From Actinopolymorpha pittospori (GTDB taxonomy: Bacteria; Actinomycetota; Actinomycetes; Propionibacteriales; Actinopolymorphaceae): 64,000 bases of DNA. Below the pieces are notes generated by a model that saw only the letters and a program-made list of their open reading frames with translations, had not been told where the DNA came from and did no database searches. Positions 25,967 through 33,945 of the stretch are shown piece by piece. A program made the position numbers and the translations under genes. The DNA is taken from the NCBI RefSeq assembly GCF_014873875.1, contig NZ_JADBEM010000001.1, forward strand, positions 5,952,001 to 6,016,000, in the 5' to 3' direction. Each line of letters starts with the position of its first letter. Positions within the stretch are counted from its first letter, which is position 1.

Positions 25967-26914
25967 TCAGCCCTTGACGGCGCCGATCATGACTCCCTTG
26001 GCGAAGTGCTTCTGGAGGAAGGGGTAGACGATGAGAATGGGGACGGTCGCGAGGACGAGGATCGCCATTTGCAGGGGAAGTTGGGGTGGGATCGCCTCTG
26101 CCTGGGCGACCTGGTCGCCGCCGATCGCCGCCTGGTTGACGACATAGGTGCGAAGCACCAGCGCCATCGGCCACTTGTCGGCGGTTTGGATGTAGAGCAG
26201 TGCGTTGAAGAACGCGTTCCAGTACGCGACGGCGTAGAAGAGACCGATCACGGCGAGCACCGCCTTGGAGAGTGGCAGCACGATCCGGACCAGCACGGTG
26301 GCCGACGAGGCGCCGTCGATCGCCGCTGACTCGAACAGTTCGGTGGGCAGCTGTTGGAAGAACGCCCGCATGACGATGACGTTGAACGCGTTGACCATGA
26401 CAGGCAGGATCAGCGACAAGTAGCTGTTCAGGAGGCCGAGCTGTTTGACCACGAGGTAGGTCGGGATCAGCCCGGGGGAGAAGAGCACCGCCCCAAGCAC
26501 CAGCAGGAGTACCGGTTTGGCCAGGAAGGCCCGCGGCCGGGACAGCCAGTACGCCAGTCCCGCGGTGGTGATCAGGGAGAGCAGGGTCCCGACAACTGTC
26601 ACCAGTACGGAGATGGCGAGGGCCCTGGTGACCATGCCGCCGCCAAGCAGCGCTTGATAGGCGGCCGTGCTGAAGCCGGTCGGCCAGAGCACCATCCCAC
26701 CGCCTGACTCGTTGATGGTCTGCTGGTCGGCGAACGAGGTGGCGAGCACGGTCCAGAACGGGATGATCACCAGGACCACCGACACCAACAGCGCGATGAA
26801 CTTGATCACCTGCGCTACCGGGTTGGGCCGCTCCATCCACACCGGGCGCTTCCGGTTCCGGGGGCGCCGAGTTACGTCCTGACCGATCGTCGCGGCCGAA
26901 TCGATGGTGGTCAT
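25967..26914 (-). CDS. ABC sugar permease, YtcP type
   Basis: This 315-residue inner-membrane permease is the second of a pair. It has six hydrophobic helices, starting with VIKFIALLVSVVLVIIPFWT, and the cytoplasmic EAA loop (LFESAAIDGASSATVLVRIV) that contacts the ATPase. ATG 26914 overlaps the stop of the other permease gene by 4 bp (ATGA), so the two are translationally coupled. No ATPase gene is present, and a shared MsiK-type ATPase elsewhere in the genome is expected, as in other actinobacterial sugar importers. Confidence 0.9.
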   Translation of the reverse strand: MTTIDSAATIGQDVTRRPRNRKRPVWMERPNPVAQVIKFIALLVSVVLVIIPFWTVLATSFADQQTINESGGGMVLWPTGFSTAAYQALLGGGMVTRALAISVLVTVVGTLLSLITTAGLAYWLSRPRAFLAKPVLLLVLGAVLFSPGLIPTYLVVKQLGLLNSYLSLILPVMVNAFNVIVMRAFFQQLPTELFESAAIDGASSATVLVRIVLPLSKAVLAVIGLFYAVAYWNAFFNALLYIQTADKWPMALVLRTYVVNQAAIGGDQVAQAEAIPPQLPLQMAILVLATVPILIVYPFLQKHFAKGVMIGAVKG

Positions 26915-27882
26915 TTCTCGTACACCCCGCGCTCTCCGAAGAGGTGTGCCAGCTTGTTCGCCAGCACGACCAGGACGATTCCGACCAGCATCTTGAACAA
27001 CCCTGCCGCGGATGCCATCCCCCAGTTCCCGCCGATGATCCCGTAGTTGTAGACCCAGGTGTCCAGAACCTCGCTGGCTCCCAGACCGACCGGGCCCTGT
27101 TGCAGGATGATCTGCTCGAACCCGACCGAGAGGCTGTTTCCCAACCGGAGGATGAGCAGCAGGATGAACAGCCCCTTCAACGACGGCAACGTGATCGACC
27201 ACAGCCGCCGCCACGGACCGGCACCGTCGACCGCCGATGCCTCGTACTGCTCCTGGTCGATCTGTGAGATCGCCGCGAGGAAGATGATCGTCCCCCACCC
27301 GGCGTCCTTCCAGATGATCTGCGACGTCAGCAACGCCTTGAACAGCTCGGGCACCCCGATGATCTCGACGATATGGAAACCGTTCTGCAGCAGGAAGGTG
27401 TTCAGCATCCCCCCGTTGCCGAGCATCTGCTGGAACAACGCCACCACGATCACCCATGACATGAAGTGCGGCAGGTACAGGATCGACTGCAGGAGCCGCT
27501 TCAAGCGGTCACCGGCCAACGAGTTCAGCATCAACGCGATCACCAACGGGATCGGGAACACCAACACGGTCTGGATCACCGTCAGGATCAGCGTGTTCCG
27601 CAACGCGTTCAGGAACGCGGGGTTCCCGTCCCACAGGAACGAGAAGTTCTGCAGTCCGCTCCACGATGATCCGGCGATCCCGAGGTAGGGCTGGTAGTCC
27701 TTGAATGCGATCACGTTGTACGCCAACGGCGCGTACTGGAAGAGGATCAGCGCGACGGCGCCCGGCACCCCCAGTCCGAACAGGAGCCAGTCGCGCTTGA
27801 TACGACGCGGACCGTCCGCGCCCCCCGTCCCACGTCGAGGCGTGGAAGTCCGCGTGTCAGCGGTCGTCGTGTGTGACGCCAT
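26911..27882 (-). CDS. ABC sugar permease, LplB type
   Basis: First permease of the importer, about 323 residues, with a basic N-terminus (RRIKRDWLLFGLGVPGAVAL) leading into helix one. It has the EAA loop QEQYEASAVDGAGPWRRLWS and several more hydrophobic helices. ATG 27882 is preferred over a GTG two codons earlier. It lies 77 bp downstream of the GH2 gene and couples to the next permease by a 4-bp overlap. Confidence 0.9.
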   Translation of the reverse strand: MASHTTTADTRTSTPRRGTGGADGPRRIKRDWLLFGLGVPGAVALILFQYAPLAYNVIAFKDYQPYLGIAGSSWSGLQNFSFLWDGNPAFLNALRNTLILTVIQTVLVFPIPLVIALMLNSLAGDRLKRLLQSILYLPHFMSWVIVVALFQQMLGNGGMLNTFLLQNGFHIVEIIGVPELFKALLTSQIIWKDAGWGTIIFLAAISQIDQEQYEASAVDGAGPWRRLWSITLPSLKGLFILLLILRLGNSLSVGFEQIILQQGPVGLGASEVLDTWVYNYGIIGGNWGMASAAGLFKMLVGIVLVVLANKLAHLFGERGVYEK

Positions 27883-27964
27883 GATCACCTGCCTGAGGGT
27901 CGTACTGCGCAGTCGTCTGGTGTGGTCGACGGCCGGTCCAGGACCGCGACACGGAAGGAAACGC

Positions 27965-30448
27965 CTAGCGAACCGACGGCGTGACGGCGTTGGCGTTGAG
28001 CGCCGAGACCGACACCACTCCGGTCGTTCGCGGCAGGTCGACGAGCCTGATCCGACGCTTCTGCCCGGGCATCAGGTCGAAGTAGTTGTCCTCGACCCGA
28101 ACGCCGTCGGACGCCGCGTCCCAGTCGAGGACGACCTGGCGCGCGAAGACGTCGGTGCTGATCACCAGTTCGGAGTCGACCATCCGAGCGGTCAGTTCTG
28201 CGGGAGGAAGTTCCAGGTAGCGCTCACCGACCAACAGATGCGTCGCGACGCGTCCGCCCAGCTCCGCGGAGAGGAACTCGTTGCGGAGGACGACTGGTCC
28301 CAGCGGCGCCGTGTCGACCAACCGGGTCGATTCGCCGGGGGCCACGGCTACCGCTTGACGCAGCTCGCCGATCACGCGTCCGTCGAAGCGGACCCGGCGG
28401 ACGGTGAGGTCTCCCACGACAGGATCGGGCGTGTCATTGGTCACCCAGACGACGAGTGCGTCGGCGGTCTGCTCGAACGAGACGAGCACGGGGGAGTAGG
28501 CCCGGCGGAGGTAGTAGTACGCGATCTTCGGCTCGAGGTACGCATCCACGACGCTCCAGTAGAGGATGGGCCAGGGGTCGTTGAGGCGCCAGACGATGTC
28601 TCCGCCGTTCCGCCGCCGCCCGGACTCGGCGCCGTCCGGCACACCGCGCCGGTGCCGCTCGACGCTGGTCTGGAGGTACTCACCGTGCGCCGTGCCGAGG
28701 GCGCGGACCAGTCCGGCGGCGTCTCGGGGTTCGAGGTACTTCTCGATCGGGCCGATCTTCGCCCAGGCTCCGTCCGGCGCCCGGTACCCCCACATCGGCG
28801 GCCAGGACGGCTGCCCGGGCCGCGTCACCGTCGCGTCGTGGTCGGCCGGCCACAGGTCCTCCGGCGCGAGGAAGCGCTGCATGGACCGCATGGACGGAGT
28901 ACTGACCCGGCCCATCTCGGAGACGAACGCCGGGACGCTCAAGCGGTGGCAGTAGGTGACGGTGGTGTAGTCGTGCCAGTCTCCGGTACGCGGCCAGTTG
29001 GCGACCGGGCCGCCGAACGGCGAGCTCGGATGGTAGGACCGGGTTCCGTCGTGGTCGCGGCAGACGCGCGGCATCACGGCCTCGAAGAGTTCCGTGCCGA
29101 ACTCAGGTGGAGTGTGGAACTGGAAGTCCCAACCCATGTGGTTCTCGTTCCCACCACACCAGAGGGCGATGCAGGCATGGTTACGCAGCCGCTTCACCAC
29201 GTCGATCAGCTCGCGCTCGACGGTGGCCAGGTATCCCGGCAGATCGGTCGGGTACATGCCGTACTCGAACATGAAGTCCTGCCACACCAGCAGGCCCCGC
29301 CGGTCGCACTCCGCGTAGAACTCCGGCTCGGGGATCAACCCGCCACCCCAGACGCGGAGGAGGTTCATGTTGGCGTGCTCGGCCAGGTCGAGCAGTCGCA
29401 GCGCACGCTCGCTGTCCCAGACGTTGGTCATTCCCTCGACCTGGGCCCAGTTCGCACCGCGGACGAACACCTGCCGACCGTTCACGACGAACTCGAAGAC
29501 TGGCTCGTCGGTTCCCGGGCGCGTGGTGCGAACCTCGATCTCACGCAGCCCGACCTCGACCTCGGAGGTGTCGAGACGACGACCGTCGTCGCCGTGGAGA
29601 TCGACCACGAGGCGGTACAGCGCCTGCTCGCCGTGGCCTCGGGGCCACCACAGTTGCGGATTCGGTACTCCGATGACCCAGGACGGCCCGGCCGCGGATC
29701 GCTCCCCGTCGGACACCACGTCCCCGTCGGGTCCGCGAAGGCTCCACCGTAGTGTTCCGGCCGCGATGCCACCAGCGGTGACGTCGACCTCGACGTGCGC
29801 GGTACCTTGGCCCAGCGTGGTACGGACCTGCACGTCGTCGAGCCAACTCTCCTCGGTCAACGACAGGACCACATCGCGGTAGATGCCGGTCTTGACCAGT
29901 CGAGGGCGCGCGCCCAGGTAGTTGCCGAAGTCACCGCCCCCCTTTCGCAGGTGATAGCGCGCGGGGATGTGGCCGCGGTGATGCTCGGGCACCGTGACCG
30001 AGTCGACGAAGCGGGACGCGGACCGGACCGCGACGACCAGCGCGTTGCCCTGACCGACCGGGTTGAGCCCGTCGGTCACGTCGAGCACGTGCTCACAGAA
30101 CATGTCGTCGAGGTCGGCGATGTGAGCCCCGTTGAGGTACACCTCCGCTAGCGTGTCGACGCCGCGCAAGACCAACCTGACGGGCCCCTCGGGGTGCTGC
30201 GGCGTGTCGAACACCTTCCGGAACACCCAGTCCCGGTCGCCGACCCAGTCGGCGTCGGCCGCGTTTCGACCGACGTGCGGATCACGAATCCGCCCCTCCC
30301 GAAGCATGATCTCGTGCACTCCGGATGGCAGTGTCGTGTCGAACCAGGTTCCCCCGGCCGTCTCGCCGGCCAGGACCGGTTTGGGATCCGCCCAGTCTCC
30401 GAGGTCTGCCACCTGCCAACCGTCGGCCATCACCACGTCGCTGCGCAC
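27965..30448 (-). CDS. Glycoside hydrolase family 2 enzyme, beta-mannosidase-like, cytoplasmic
   Basis: An 827-residue retaining glycosidase. The order is the GH2 sugar-binding domain (WVFRKVFDTPQHPEGPVRLV, DTLAEVYLNGAHIADLDDMF), Ig-like domain, TIM barrel and C-terminal beta domains. RNHACIALWCGGNENH (about residue 435) holds the acid/base Glu, and VPAFVSEMGR (about 510) is the nucleophile Glu. The motif VFVRGANWAQVEGMT and WCGGNEN favour beta-mannosidase over beta-galactosidase. There is no signal peptide, so it acts on sugar brought in by the adjacent importer. The start is GTG 30448, downstream of AAAGGAAG. Exo-beta-mannosidase is my best guess; other GH2 specificities are possible. Confidence 0.86.
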   Translation of the reverse strand: MRSDVVMADGWQVADLGDWADPKPVLAGETAGGTWFDTTLPSGVHEIMLREGRIRDPHVGRNAADADWVGDRDWVFRKVFDTPQHPEGPVRLVLRGVDTLAEVYLNGAHIADLDDMFCEHVLDVTDGLNPVGQGNALVVAVRSASRFVDSVTVPEHHRGHIPARYHLRKGGGDFGNYLGARPRLVKTGIYRDVVLSLTEESWLDDVQVRTTLGQGTAHVEVDVTAGGIAAGTLRWSLRGPDGDVVSDGERSAAGPSWVIGVPNPQLWWPRGHGEQALYRLVVDLHGDDGRRLDTSEVEVGLREIEVRTTRPGTDEPVFEFVVNGRQVFVRGANWAQVEGMTNVWDSERALRLLDLAEHANMNLLRVWGGGLIPEPEFYAECDRRGLLVWQDFMFEYGMYPTDLPGYLATVERELIDVVKRLRNHACIALWCGGNENHMGWDFQFHTPPEFGTELFEAVMPRVCRDHDGTRSYHPSSPFGGPVANWPRTGDWHDYTTVTYCHRLSVPAFVSEMGRVSTPSMRSMQRFLAPEDLWPADHDATVTRPGQPSWPPMWGYRAPDGAWAKIGPIEKYLEPRDAAGLVRALGTAHGEYLQTSVERHRRGVPDGAESGRRRNGGDIVWRLNDPWPILYWSVVDAYLEPKIAYYYLRRAYSPVLVSFEQTADALVVWVTNDTPDPVVGDLTVRRVRFDGRVIGELRQAVAVAPGESTRLVDTAPLGPVVLRNEFLSAELGGRVATHLLVGERYLELPPAELTARMVDSELVISTDVFARQVVLDWDAASDGVRVEDNYFDLMPGQKRRIRLVDLPRTTGVVSVSALNANAVTPSVR

Positions 30449-30550
30449 AGCGATCCCACTTCCTTTCTCGTCGTTGTCGTCCCGCTCCGCTGTTCACGGC
30501 GGGGTGGTGAGCTTCAGGTGACCGATGGGTTGGGTACGGCACCGAGCGAG

Positions 30551-31546
30551 TCAGAAGATCCGCAGTCCGGTGTCGGCCGGTGCGGCCAGCAGTTGTTCGA
30601 TCTCGTCGTCGAGCCGGACGAGGGTCACCGACGCTCCAGCCATGTCGAGTGAGGTGCAGTACTCGCCGACGTAGCTGCGACCGACGTCGATTCCGGACTC
30701 GCGAAGGCGTTCGTGGGCGCGCCGGTACAGTACGTAGAGTTCGCCGATCGGTGTTCCACCCAGGCCGTTGATCATCAGTGCGACCCGGTCTCCCGCCTGG
30801 TACGGCAGGTCGGCGAGCACAGGCTCGAGCATCTCGTCCACCAGGTCGTCGGCCGGCAGGAGCTTGCCGCGACGCCGACCGGGCTCACCGTGAATGCCGA
30901 CGCCGATCTCGATCTCGTCGGGGCCCAGCTCGAACAGCGGGGATCCCTTGGCGGGCGGGGTGCACGGGGTGAGCGCGATGCCCATGGTTCTGGTTGCCGA
31001 GTTCACTCGTTCACCGATGCGGACCAACTCGTCCAGGTCAGCGCCGTCCTCTGCCGCCGCACCGACCGCCTTGATCACGAAGAAGTTGCCCGCGACCCCT
31101 CGGCGACCGACGGTGTAGGTCGAGTCCTGGACCGAGACGTCGTCGTCGATGAACAGGGTACGAACGTCGATGCCCTCGGCGGCCAACAACTCGGCCGCCA
31201 TCTCGAACGCCATCCGGTCGCCGGTGTAGTTGTTCACCAGGAGCAACACCCCGCGATCCGACCGCAGGAGCCGAGCCGTCTCATAGACGCTGTTCATCGG
31301 TGGCGCGGCGAACACGTCGCCCGGACACGCGCCGTCCAACATGCCGCGACCGACCGCGAGCACGTGCGCCGGCTCGTGACCTGAACCCGAGCCTTGGATG
31401 ATCGTGACCTTGTCGGCGCTTGGCGCGTCTGCTCTCGCGATCAGGTTGAGCTCCGGGACGTATCGCAGTCGGTCCTCGTTCGCCCACGCGATTCCCTGCA
31501 GCATCTCGGCTACGAAAGCCTTCGGGTCATTGACGAACTTCTTCAT
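30551..31546 (-). CDS. dhaK: Dihydroxyacetone-kinase-type subunit DhaK (possible tetrulose or ketose kinase)
   Basis: The 331-residue substrate-binding subunit covalently holds the ketose through a His. It has the family N-terminus (MKKFVNDPKAFVAEMLQGIA), TIIQGSGSGHEPAH, CPGDVFAAPPMNSVYE, LLLVNNYTGDRMAFEMAAEL and EIGVGIHGEPGRRRG, where His of about residue 219 is the covalent ligand. The start overlaps the dhaL stop by 4 bp. No dhaM/PTS gene is present, so the split pair is probably ATP-dependent. Similar split pairs in actinobacteria phosphorylate tetruloses rather than dihydroxyacetone; this is inference. Confidence 0.9.
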   Translation of the reverse strand: MKKFVNDPKAFVAEMLQGIAWANEDRLRYVPELNLIARADAPSADKVTIIQGSGSGHEPAHVLAVGRGMLDGACPGDVFAAPPMNSVYETARLLRSDRGVLLLVNNYTGDRMAFEMAAELLAAEGIDVRTLFIDDDVSVQDSTYTVGRRGVAGNFFVIKAVGAAAEDGADLDELVRIGERVNSATRTMGIALTPCTPPAKGSPLFELGPDEIEIGVGIHGEPGRRRGKLLPADDLVDEMLEPVLADLPYQAGDRVALMINGLGGTPIGELYVLYRRAHERLRESGIDVGRSYVGEYCTSLDMAGASVTLVRLDDEIEQLLAAPADTGLRIF

Positions 31547-32205
31547 CGCTCACTCCCGCCTTCTGCCGTCGACGCGGCCTCGCTGTGTTGTCTCCAGTCC
31601 TCGGTCAGCCTCTCGACGATCACCGCGACCGCGATCGCGCCCGCATCGGGTACGCCGATGCTCCGCTCACCGCTGTAGCTGGCCCTGCCACGCCGCGCCT
31701 GCAGCGCTGACGCTGCCTCGGCCGCTGAACGCGCGGTGGTGGCAGCCAGCGAGAGCAGCGGTCCCGACGTGGCTGCCTCGACGGCGTCGGTCATCGGTAC
31801 GAGTGCGTCCAGGAGGGTCTTGTCGCCGACCTCCGCCTTGCCTCGGGCCTTGATGCCCTCGATCGCGGCCCGCAGCATCGCCACGGTTTCGTCCACTCCA
31901 AGCTCGGTGAGTCCCTTGGCGACCACCGCGGCTCGAAGGAACGCCGTTCCCCAGATCGGACCTGAGGTCCCGCCGATTCGACGTGAGATGGTCAGCGCCA
32001 CACCCTGGAGGAAACTGCCGATGTCGTCGCGCGAGTAGTCGTCCCAGCCCTCCAACACCGCTTCGAACCCCCGGGCCAGGGAGAATCCGAAGTCGCCGTC
32101 GCCGACGACCGAGTCGAGTTCGCCGAAGTACTTCTCGTTCGTGGTCACCGTGTTCGCGATGGACCGTACGCCGAACTCCACGTCGGACAGAGTTGTCGCC
32201 GTCAT
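31543..32205 (-). CDS. dhaL: Dihydroxyacetone-kinase-type subunit DhaL (nucleotide-binding)
   Basis: The 220-residue phosphoryl-donor subunit. The Mg/nucleotide site is ELDSVVGDGDFGFSLARGFE, with Asp residues in the DhaL positions. Note Phe in place of the common His of GDGDHG. It continues with SRRIGGTSGPIWGTAFLRAA, AEVGDKTLLDALVPMTDAV and RASYSGERSIGVPDAGAIAV, all conserved in DhaL. It overlaps dhaK (ATGA) and the upstream HAD gene by 4 bp each, so the three are tightly coupled. Nothing is missing. Confidence 0.9.
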   Translation of the reverse strand: MTATTLSDVEFGVRSIANTVTTNEKYFGELDSVVGDGDFGFSLARGFEAVLEGWDDYSRDDIGSFLQGVALTISRRIGGTSGPIWGTAFLRAAVVAKGLTELGVDETVAMLRAAIEGIKARGKAEVGDKTLLDALVPMTDAVEAATSGPLLSLAATTARSAAEAASALQARRGRASYSGERSIGVPDAGAIAVAVIVERLTEDWRQHSEAASTAEGGSER

Positions 32206-32993
32206 GCCGGCTCCTCTCGATCGGCGGGTGCGAGTTCCATGACGGCCCTGAGGTCGTCCAGATGGATGCGCGAGCCCGGGTCGATCCCCAGCGGATCGGC
32301 GATCACCCGGGCCGGCTCGTCGTCACCGCCCAGCGAGGTCAGCACCAACGACGCGTCGGTGAAGTCCTCCTCCGCGGTGTAGCCGCTGACGGTGACGACC
32401 GTGCTTAGACCCGCACCGCGGGCCGCCGTCAGGCCCTGGTGACTGTCCTCGATGACAACCGCCTCCCTGGCCTCGACACCGAGGCGATCCAGGGCGAGGC
32501 GGTAGATGTCCGGCGCGGGCTTCTTTCGGGCGACCGCGTCGCCGGCGAAGATCGAGAACCTGTCGGCCATCGCGCCGACCGCGTGCTCCAGAACGGCGCG
32601 GACCGAGGAGGCGGCCGAGGTCGACGCGACCGCCACCTGCCACCCGGCCGCAAGGGCCTCGCTCGCGACCCGTGCGACGCCGGGCCGGGCCGGGATCCTG
32701 CCGTCCCGGATCAGCTCGGTGTAGCGAGCCGTCTTCCGCTGATGCCAGTCCTGCAACAGTTCGCGCTGGCCGGCGGTGTCGATCGGCAAGCCCCAACGCT
32801 CAACGAAGTCGGGCGTCAGGAGCGTTGCCATGCGTTCCTTCCCGCCGCCGACCCGTAGCTTCTCCGCGTAGGCCTCCACCGACCAGCACACCGGGATCCC
32901 GACCTCGGCGAAGGTCGCGTTGAACGCCGGCCGGTGACCGTCACGTTCGGTGTCGGCGAGGACGCCGTCGCAGTCGAAGATGAGCGCAGGCAT
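32202..32993 (-). CDS. HAD-superfamily phosphatase (CbbY/phosphoglycolate-phosphatase-like)
   Basis: From ATG 32993 the 263-residue product opens with PALIFDCDGVLADTERDGHR, the nucleophile Asp and acid/base Asp of HAD subfamily I. It has a cap domain, then VAVASTSAASSVRAVLEH (motif II), ARKKPAPDIYRLALDRLG (Lys) and VVIEDSHQGLTAARGAG (motif III acidic pair). It sits between the aldolase and dhaL and overlaps dhaL by 4 bp. It probably hydrolyses a phosphorylated sugar intermediate of the pathway, or removes a dead-end ester. A GTG at 33002 is an alternative start. Confidence 0.87.
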   Translation of the reverse strand: MPALIFDCDGVLADTERDGHRPAFNATFAEVGIPVCWSVEAYAEKLRVGGGKERMATLLTPDFVERWGLPIDTAGQRELLQDWHQRKTARYTELIRDGRIPARPGVARVASEALAAGWQVAVASTSAASSVRAVLEHAVGAMADRFSIFAGDAVARKKPAPDIYRLALDRLGVEAREAVVIEDSHQGLTAARGAGLSTVVTVSGYTAEEDFTDASLVLTSLGGDDEPARVIADPLGIDPGSRIHLDDLRAVMELAPADREEPA

Positions 32994-32995
32994 GC

Positions 32996-33856
32996 TCACC
33001 ACGCCTTACCAGCGCTGCCGAAGGTGTGCGCCAGATCGACCGTCAGGCCGATGACCTTCTCGCGCACGTTGGCGAACAGCGACGGTGGATCCCAGGTCGA
33101 GTTCTTCTCGGCATCGCGCAGAAAGGTCAGGCTGCTCTTCATGAACTCCACCTTGAGCGCCGTCGAGATGTTCACCTTGGCGCAACCACGGGCGATCAGG
33201 TCGCTGAACTGGTCACGGCTGAGGCCGGTACCGCCGTGCAGGGCGATGGGCACGGAGCAGGCCTTGACCAGGTCCGACACCCGCTGGCCGTCGAGTTCTG
33301 GCTCAGTGGTGTAGACGCCGTGTGCGTTGCCGATGGCAGGTGCGAACACGTCCACGCCCGTGGTGCGCACGAAGTCGATCAGCGTCTGCAGGTTCTCTCG
33401 CCGACCCTCTTCGTCGGCGCCGAGATCATCCTCCACTCCGGTGATGGCTTCGATCTCGCCTTCGACGTGAGCCCCGTGACGATGAGCCTCGGCGACGACT
33501 TCGACGGTCTGCCGCTGGTTCTCCGCCACAGACAGGTGCGACCCGTCGAAGAGCACGGAGTTCCAGCCCAGGCGCAGGCACTCGGAGATGACCGAGCGGT
33601 CTGGACAGTGGTCCAGATGCAGCGCCACAGGCACCTCGATGCCGGCTGTCATCGTTCGCCACATGGCGACCAGGACCTCCGCACCGATCGATCGCACGGT
33701 CTTGACCGAGGTCTGCACGATGAGCGGTGATCGTGCCGAGACCGCACCGGCCAGGACGGCTTCGAGGGTGAGATCATTGACGATGTTGATTGCCGGGACT
33801 CCATAGCGCGCGTCGAGCGCGTGGTCGACAATCGATTTGGTCGATGCCACAGACAC
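32996..33856 (-). CDS. Class II (zinc) ketose-bisphosphate aldolase
   Basis: GTG 33856, behind GGAGGAG, opens a product of about 286 residues, starting VASTKSIVDHALDARYGVPA. It has the class II aldolase zinc ligands: VALHLDHCPDR (about residue 80), HGAHVEGEIEAITG, PAIGNAHGVYTTEPELDG and IALHGGTGLSRDQF, then the phosphate-binding segment GCAKVNISTALKVEFMK. This places it in the fructose/tagatose-bisphosphate aldolase family. As the first gene of the metabolic operon it presumably cleaves the phosphorylated ketose made by DhaKL into two short-chain products. Specificity is not readable from sequence. Confidence 0.87.
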   Translation of the reverse strand: MSVASTKSIVDHALDARYGVPAINIVNDLTLEAVLAGAVSARSPLIVQTSVKTVRSIGAEVLVAMWRTMTAGIEVPVALHLDHCPDRSVISECLRLGWNSVLFDGSHLSVAENQRQTVEVVAEAHRHGAHVEGEIEAITGVEDDLGADEEGRRENLQTLIDFVRTTGVDVFAPAIGNAHGVYTTEPELDGQRVSDLVKACSVPIALHGGTGLSRDQFSDLIARGCAKVNISTALKVEFMKSSLTFLRDAEKNSTWDPPSLFANVREKVIGLTVDLAHTFGSAGKAW

Positions 33857-33945
33857 GAGTCCTCCTCCCGTGGCCACCGACGCTAGGGCCGAAGCTCGGT
33901 GGCGGGATATGAGGAGTTCCCCTGCCACTCAGTAGGGTTGACTGA

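Noticed and set aside
27701-29752. Long plus-strand frame opposite the GH2 and permease genes
   Set aside because: Antisense shadow of GC-rich coding sequence, without start signals or motifs.
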